Shown here: piece by piece, positions 61,542 through 64,000 of the stretch
Position numbering within the stretch: position 1 is the first letter of the stretch
How the letters are laid out: each line of letters starts with the position of its first letter
Origin: Thauera sedimentorum
GTDB taxonomy: Bacteria; Pseudomonadota; Gammaproteobacteria; Burkholderiales; Rhodocyclaceae
Reading direction: 5' to 3'
Assembly (NCBI RefSeq): GCF_014489115.1
Contig: NZ_JACTAH010000001.1
Coordinates: forward strand, 806,001-870,000
DNA length: 64,000 nucleotides
Position numbers and translations under genes: made by a program
The notes under the pieces: generated by a model
What the model saw: only the letters and a program-made list of their open reading frames with translations
Database searches by the model: none
Told to the model about the DNA's origin: nothing

Positions 61542-62447
61542 ATGCAGGATCTGAACGACCTCTACTATTTCGCCCGCGTGGTCGAGAACGGCGGCTTTGC
61601 CGCGGCCGGGCGCGCGCTCGGGGTGCCGAAGTCCAAGCTCAGCCGCCGCATCGCCTTGCTCGAGGAAGGCCTGGGCGCCCGCCTGCTGAACCGCTCGACC
61701 CGGCATTTCTCGGTCACCGAGCTGGGCCGGACCTTCTACGAGCACTGCCGGGCGATGCTGGTCGAGGCCGAAGCGGCGCGCGAGGCGATCGAGGCGACCC
61801 GCGCGGAGCCTTCCGGCACGGTGCACCTGAGCTGTCCGATCGCGCTGCTGCATGCGCATGTGGGGCGCATTCTGGCGGAATTTCTCGCGGCCCACCCGCG
61901 GGTCAAGGTGCAGCTGGAGGCCACCAACCGCCGGGTGTCGCCGGTGAGCGAGGGCATGGACCTGGCGATCCGCGTGCGTCCGCCTCCCTTGCCGGACAGC
62001 GAGCTGGTGCTGCGCGTGCTCTCCGACCGCGGGCAGTGCCTGGTGGCCAGCCCGGCACTGCTCGCGCGCCAGGGCAGTCCTGCGCACCCCGCTGATCTGG
62101 TCGCCTGGCCCAGCCTGTCGCTTGGTCCGCCGCAGGAAGAGCATGTGTGGACCCTGTTCGGCCCGAATGGAGAGGAGGCCACGCTGCGGCATCAGCCGCG
62201 CTACATTACCAGCGACATGGTGGCGCTGCGCGCGGCGGCGTGTGCCGGTGTGGGCGTGGTGCAACTGCCGCGCCTGATGGTGGGCGAGGACGTCGAGGCC
62301 GGGCGGCTCGTCCATGTGCTGCCCGAGTGGGCGCCGCGCCGCGAGATCATCCATGCGGTCTATCCCTCGCGCCGCTGCCTGCTGCCCGCGGTGCGCGCGC
62401 TGGTCGACCATCTGGTCGCGCGCTTCCAGGCGCTGGACGAGGAGTGA
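61542..62447 (+). CDS. LysR family transcriptional regulator
   Basis: A 301-aa LysR regulator. The N-terminal winged HTH has LNDLYYFARVVENGGFAAAGRALGVPKSKLSRRIALLEEGLG, and the substrate-binding domain runs from about 90 to 295. It is divergent from the YcaC-like hydrolase gene, which it probably controls together with itself. A REP-like repeat follows it. Confidence 0.93.
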   Translation: MQDLNDLYYFARVVENGGFAAAGRALGVPKSKLSRRIALLEEGLGARLLNRSTRHFSVTELGRTFYEHCRAMLVEAEAAREAIEATRAEPSGTVHLSCPIALLHAHVGRILAEFLAAHPRVKVQLEATNRRVSPVSEGMDLAIRVRPPPLPDSELVLRVLSDRGQCLVASPALLARQGSPAHPADLVAWPSLSLGPPQEEHVWTLFGPNGEEATLRHQPRYITSDMVALRAAACAGVGVVQLPRLMVGEDVEAGRLVHVLPEWAPRREIIHAVYPSRRCLLPAVRALVDHLVARFQALDEE

Positions 62448-62504
62448 GGGGGGCTCTGCCGCCAATCGCAAGGGCCGGGCGGCGCACGTGTGGCGCGCGC
62501 TTCC

Positions 62505-62579
62505 TGTAGGAGCGGCCTTGGCCGCGATTGCGGCGTCGTTCCCGCACAAGGCCGTATCGCGGCCAAGGCCGCTCCTACG
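62505..62579. repeat. REP-like palindromic repeat, copy 8
   Basis: Complete copy with both arms (GTAGGAGCGGCCTTGGCCGC and complement) between the LysR gene and the PAS gene. Confidence 0.94.
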
Positions 62580-62699
62580 GGTGGTGGCACGATTTGCGCA
62601 TTGAGCGCTGCTCTACACTAGATTGAAGTGACAGGCGGGCGAAGCGGTCGCGCGGTGACGCGGCCCGGGAACAACCCTTTTCTGCAAGGGAGACGCACC

Positions 62700-63221
62700 G
62701 TGAAGGATCGACGCATACAGCCGAGCACCGTTGAGAAGCTCATGCGCGAGGACGATTTCATCGTCTCCAAGACCGACCTGAAAGGCCGCATCACCTACGG
62801 CAATCGCATCTTCATGGAGTTTTCCGGCTATTCGGAACGCGAGCTGATCGGCACCCAGCACAACATCATCCGCCACCCGGACATGCCGCGCGCCGCGTTC
62901 GCCCTGGTGTGGAGCGAGATCCAGGCCGGCCGGGAGTGCTTCGCCTACGTGAAGAACCTCGCCAAGGACGGCAGCTTCTACTGGGTGTTCGCCAACCTCA
63001 CGCCCGATTTCGATGCCGAAGGCAGGATCACCGGCTACTTCTCCGTGCGCCGCAAGCCGCGCCCCGCCGCGGTGGCGACCGCGGCGGGCCTGTACGCGGC
63101 GATGCTGAGCGCGGAACAGGCCGCCGGCCCGCGCGACGCCATCGCTGCCGGTACCCGTGTACTGACCGATCTGCTCCAGGACAAGGGGATGAGCTATGAA
63201 GAACTCGTTCTCGCCATCTGA
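62700..63221 (+). CDS. PAS-domain protein (Aer N-terminus-like)
   Basis: 173 aa from GTG 62700, which has SD GGGAGA. The PAS domain (about 20-120) has the Aer-type blocks LMREDDFIVSKTDLKGRITYGN, FMEFSGYSERELIGTQHNIIRHPDMPR, YVKNLAKDGSFYWVFANLTP and TGYFSVRRKP, so a flavin-type redox sensor is plausible. The C-terminal 50 residues are helical. The downstream chemotaxis receptor gene overlaps its last 26 bases. Together they look like an aerotaxis receptor split into two proteins. Confidence 0.85.
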   Translation: MKDRRIQPSTVEKLMREDDFIVSKTDLKGRITYGNRIFMEFSGYSERELIGTQHNIIRHPDMPRAAFALVWSEIQAGRECFAYVKNLAKDGSFYWVFANLTPDFDAEGRITGYFSVRRKPRPAAVATAAGLYAAMLSAEQAAGPRDAIAAGTRVLTDLLQDKGMSYEELVLAI

Positions 63222-64000
63222 GTTGTTGCTGCGGCTGCCGCAGGGGGTGCTGGTCGCCGCAGGGGTGATGGCCCTTGGCGCCCAGCTTCTGTTCATTGCC
63301 GGTGGCTATGCCGGCAGTCTGTTTGCGCCGCAGCTCGCGCTTGCGGGCTGTGCCGCGGCGCTGGCGGTGCTGCTCGTGGTCGCGGCGCTGCTCGGCCTGC
63401 GGCTGCGCAAGTCGATTGCCGACACCGCGCATGTCGAGGCGGAGATCCGCGGCCTCGCGGCCGGGCGCTTCTCGCGCCGCATCACCCACATCGACACGCT
63501 CTCGCCCGAGGTGCGCACCATCGCCTGGTCGCTCAATGACGCGCTCGACCAGCTGGAAACCTTCTTCCGCGAGGTCGGTACCTGCGTGCGGGCGGCGGGC
63601 AGCGGACGCTTCGTGCGCCGGCCGCAGCAGGCCGGCCTGCACGGCGAGATCGCGCGTGCCGCGGGCACGGTGAGCCGCGCGCTGGACGAGATGGCGAGCC
63701 AGCATGAGGCCATCGAGCGCAACAAGCTGTTCTCCGAGCTGTCCGGGCTGAATGCGAGCCATACCTTGTCCAACCTGTCGAGCAGCCGCGACAAGGTGGG
63801 GCGCATCGTGGGCGGCATGGAGCGCGTGAGCGAAGTCGTCCACGCGGCGAGCGGGGTGATGAGCGAAGGGCGCAGCCTGCTGCAGCAGGCGATGGACGAC
63901 CAGAGCGCCGCGATTGGCGCGGTCGACGCGGCCGAGCGCATGTCGCGCGAGCTGGAGGAGAAGAACCGCGAAGTGGCCGGCGCCATGGTGCGCATCCGCG
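63196..64000 (+). CDS. Methyl-accepting chemotaxis protein-like gene, 3' end outside the window (partial)
   Basis: ATG 63196 opens a frame that runs to the window end (268 codons visible). Two hydrophobic segments occupy residues 10-75 (LPQGVLVAAGVMALGAQLLF; LALAGCAAALAVLLVVAALL) with almost no periplasmic loop. A HAMP-like linker and a second short repeat of it follow, then a heptad-patterned helical region that starts a chemoreceptor-type signalling domain (SGLNASHTLSNLSSSRD, MERVSEVVHAASGVM). The hairpin tip is beyond the window. It overlaps the PAS gene by 26 bp in another frame. An energy/redox-taxis receptor is inferred from that pairing. Confidence 0.75.
   Translation, partial: MKNSFSPSELLLRLPQGVLVAAGVMALGAQLLFIAGGYAGSLFAPQLALAGCAAALAVLLVVAALLGLRLRKSIADTAHVEAEIRGLAAGRFSRRITHIDTLSPEVRTIAWSLNDALDQLETFFREVGTCVRAAGSGRFVRRPQQAGLHGEIARAAGTVSRALDEMASQHEAIERNKLFSELSGLNASHTLSNLSSSRDKVGRIVGGMERVSEVVHAASGVMSEGRSLLQQAMDDQSAAIGAVDAAERMSRELEEKNREVAGAMVRIR

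Overview
The window is high-GC, gene-dense chromosomal DNA of a Gram-negative bacterium, most likely a betaproteobacterium of the Rhodocyclales (Thauera/Azoarcus/Zoogloea type). This placement is inferred from the gene families and their order: an exosortase/PEP-CTERM system with a sigma-54-type promoter, rplU-rpmA-obgE-proB, ispB next to tRNA-Pro, glcDEF, three-gene transhydrogenase, and nrdAB behind a cobalamin riboswitch. The larger genes all look chromosomal. I see no phage, plasmid, transposase, CRISPR array or rRNA operon.

Layout. 1-3.9 kb: the 3' end of an Mrp-type Na+/H+ antiporter operon (fused mrpAB end, then C, D, E, F, G). 3.85-7.1 kb (minus): an exosortase-associated acyltransferase behind two FtsX-like ABC permeases, with no ATPase. 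7.3-9.3 kb: a ThiF-type E1-like enzyme overlapping a nitroreductase-like gene. 9.4-10.4 kb: a PEP-CTERM surface protein with a -24/-12 promoter. 10.4-15.3 kb (minus): proB, obgE, rpmA, rplU and a SulP permease. 15.4-20.4 kb: hydroxypyruvate isomerase and glycolate oxidase glcDEF, with an extra 43-aa membrane microprotein inside the operon. 20.6-24.8 kb: a PP2C phosphatase, pntAA-pntAB-pntB and a small secreted protein. 24.9-30.5 kb (minus): a degenerate PAS-GGDEF-EAL protein, an RhlE-type helicase and rlmM. 30.6-35.4 kb: an aldo/keto reductase, a lipoprotein, a UgpB-like binding protein, ugpQ, ispB and tRNA-Pro(CGG). 35.4-36.2 kb: a gene-poor stretch with a possible integration scar.

36.2-37.2 kb: a tandem glycine riboswitch controlling a glycine-transporter-family membrane protein. 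37.3-43.2 kb: a BvgS-like hybrid kinase overlapping a REC-REC-GGDEF-EAL-REC output protein. 43.3-46.8 kb: an Ala-rich unknown protein coupled to a PlpD-like patatin autotransporter. 46.8-52.4 kb: two cobalamin riboswitches in a row, the first before a double-hotdog acyl-CoA thioesterase and the second before nrdAB, which also has paired NrdR boxes. 52.5-64 kb: a DUF3096 protein, an MBL hydrolase, a copper-type TonB receptor with DUF2946, moaC, a BepA-like protease, tusA, a pirin, an ABM protein, a YcaC-like hydrolase with a divergent LysR regulator, and a PAS protein overlapping a truncated chemotaxis receptor gene.

Eight copies of one ~70-75-bp palindromic intergenic repeat (REP-like) punctuate the window. 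The themes that recur are RNA-level control by small metabolites (glycine, B12 twice), surface and export systems linked to exosortase, and c-di-GMP/two-component signalling. The observation I find most novel is the B12-riboswitch-controlled acyl-CoA thioesterase; a possible rationale is release of CoA trapped as (methylmalonyl/propionyl)-CoA when B12-dependent mutases fail.
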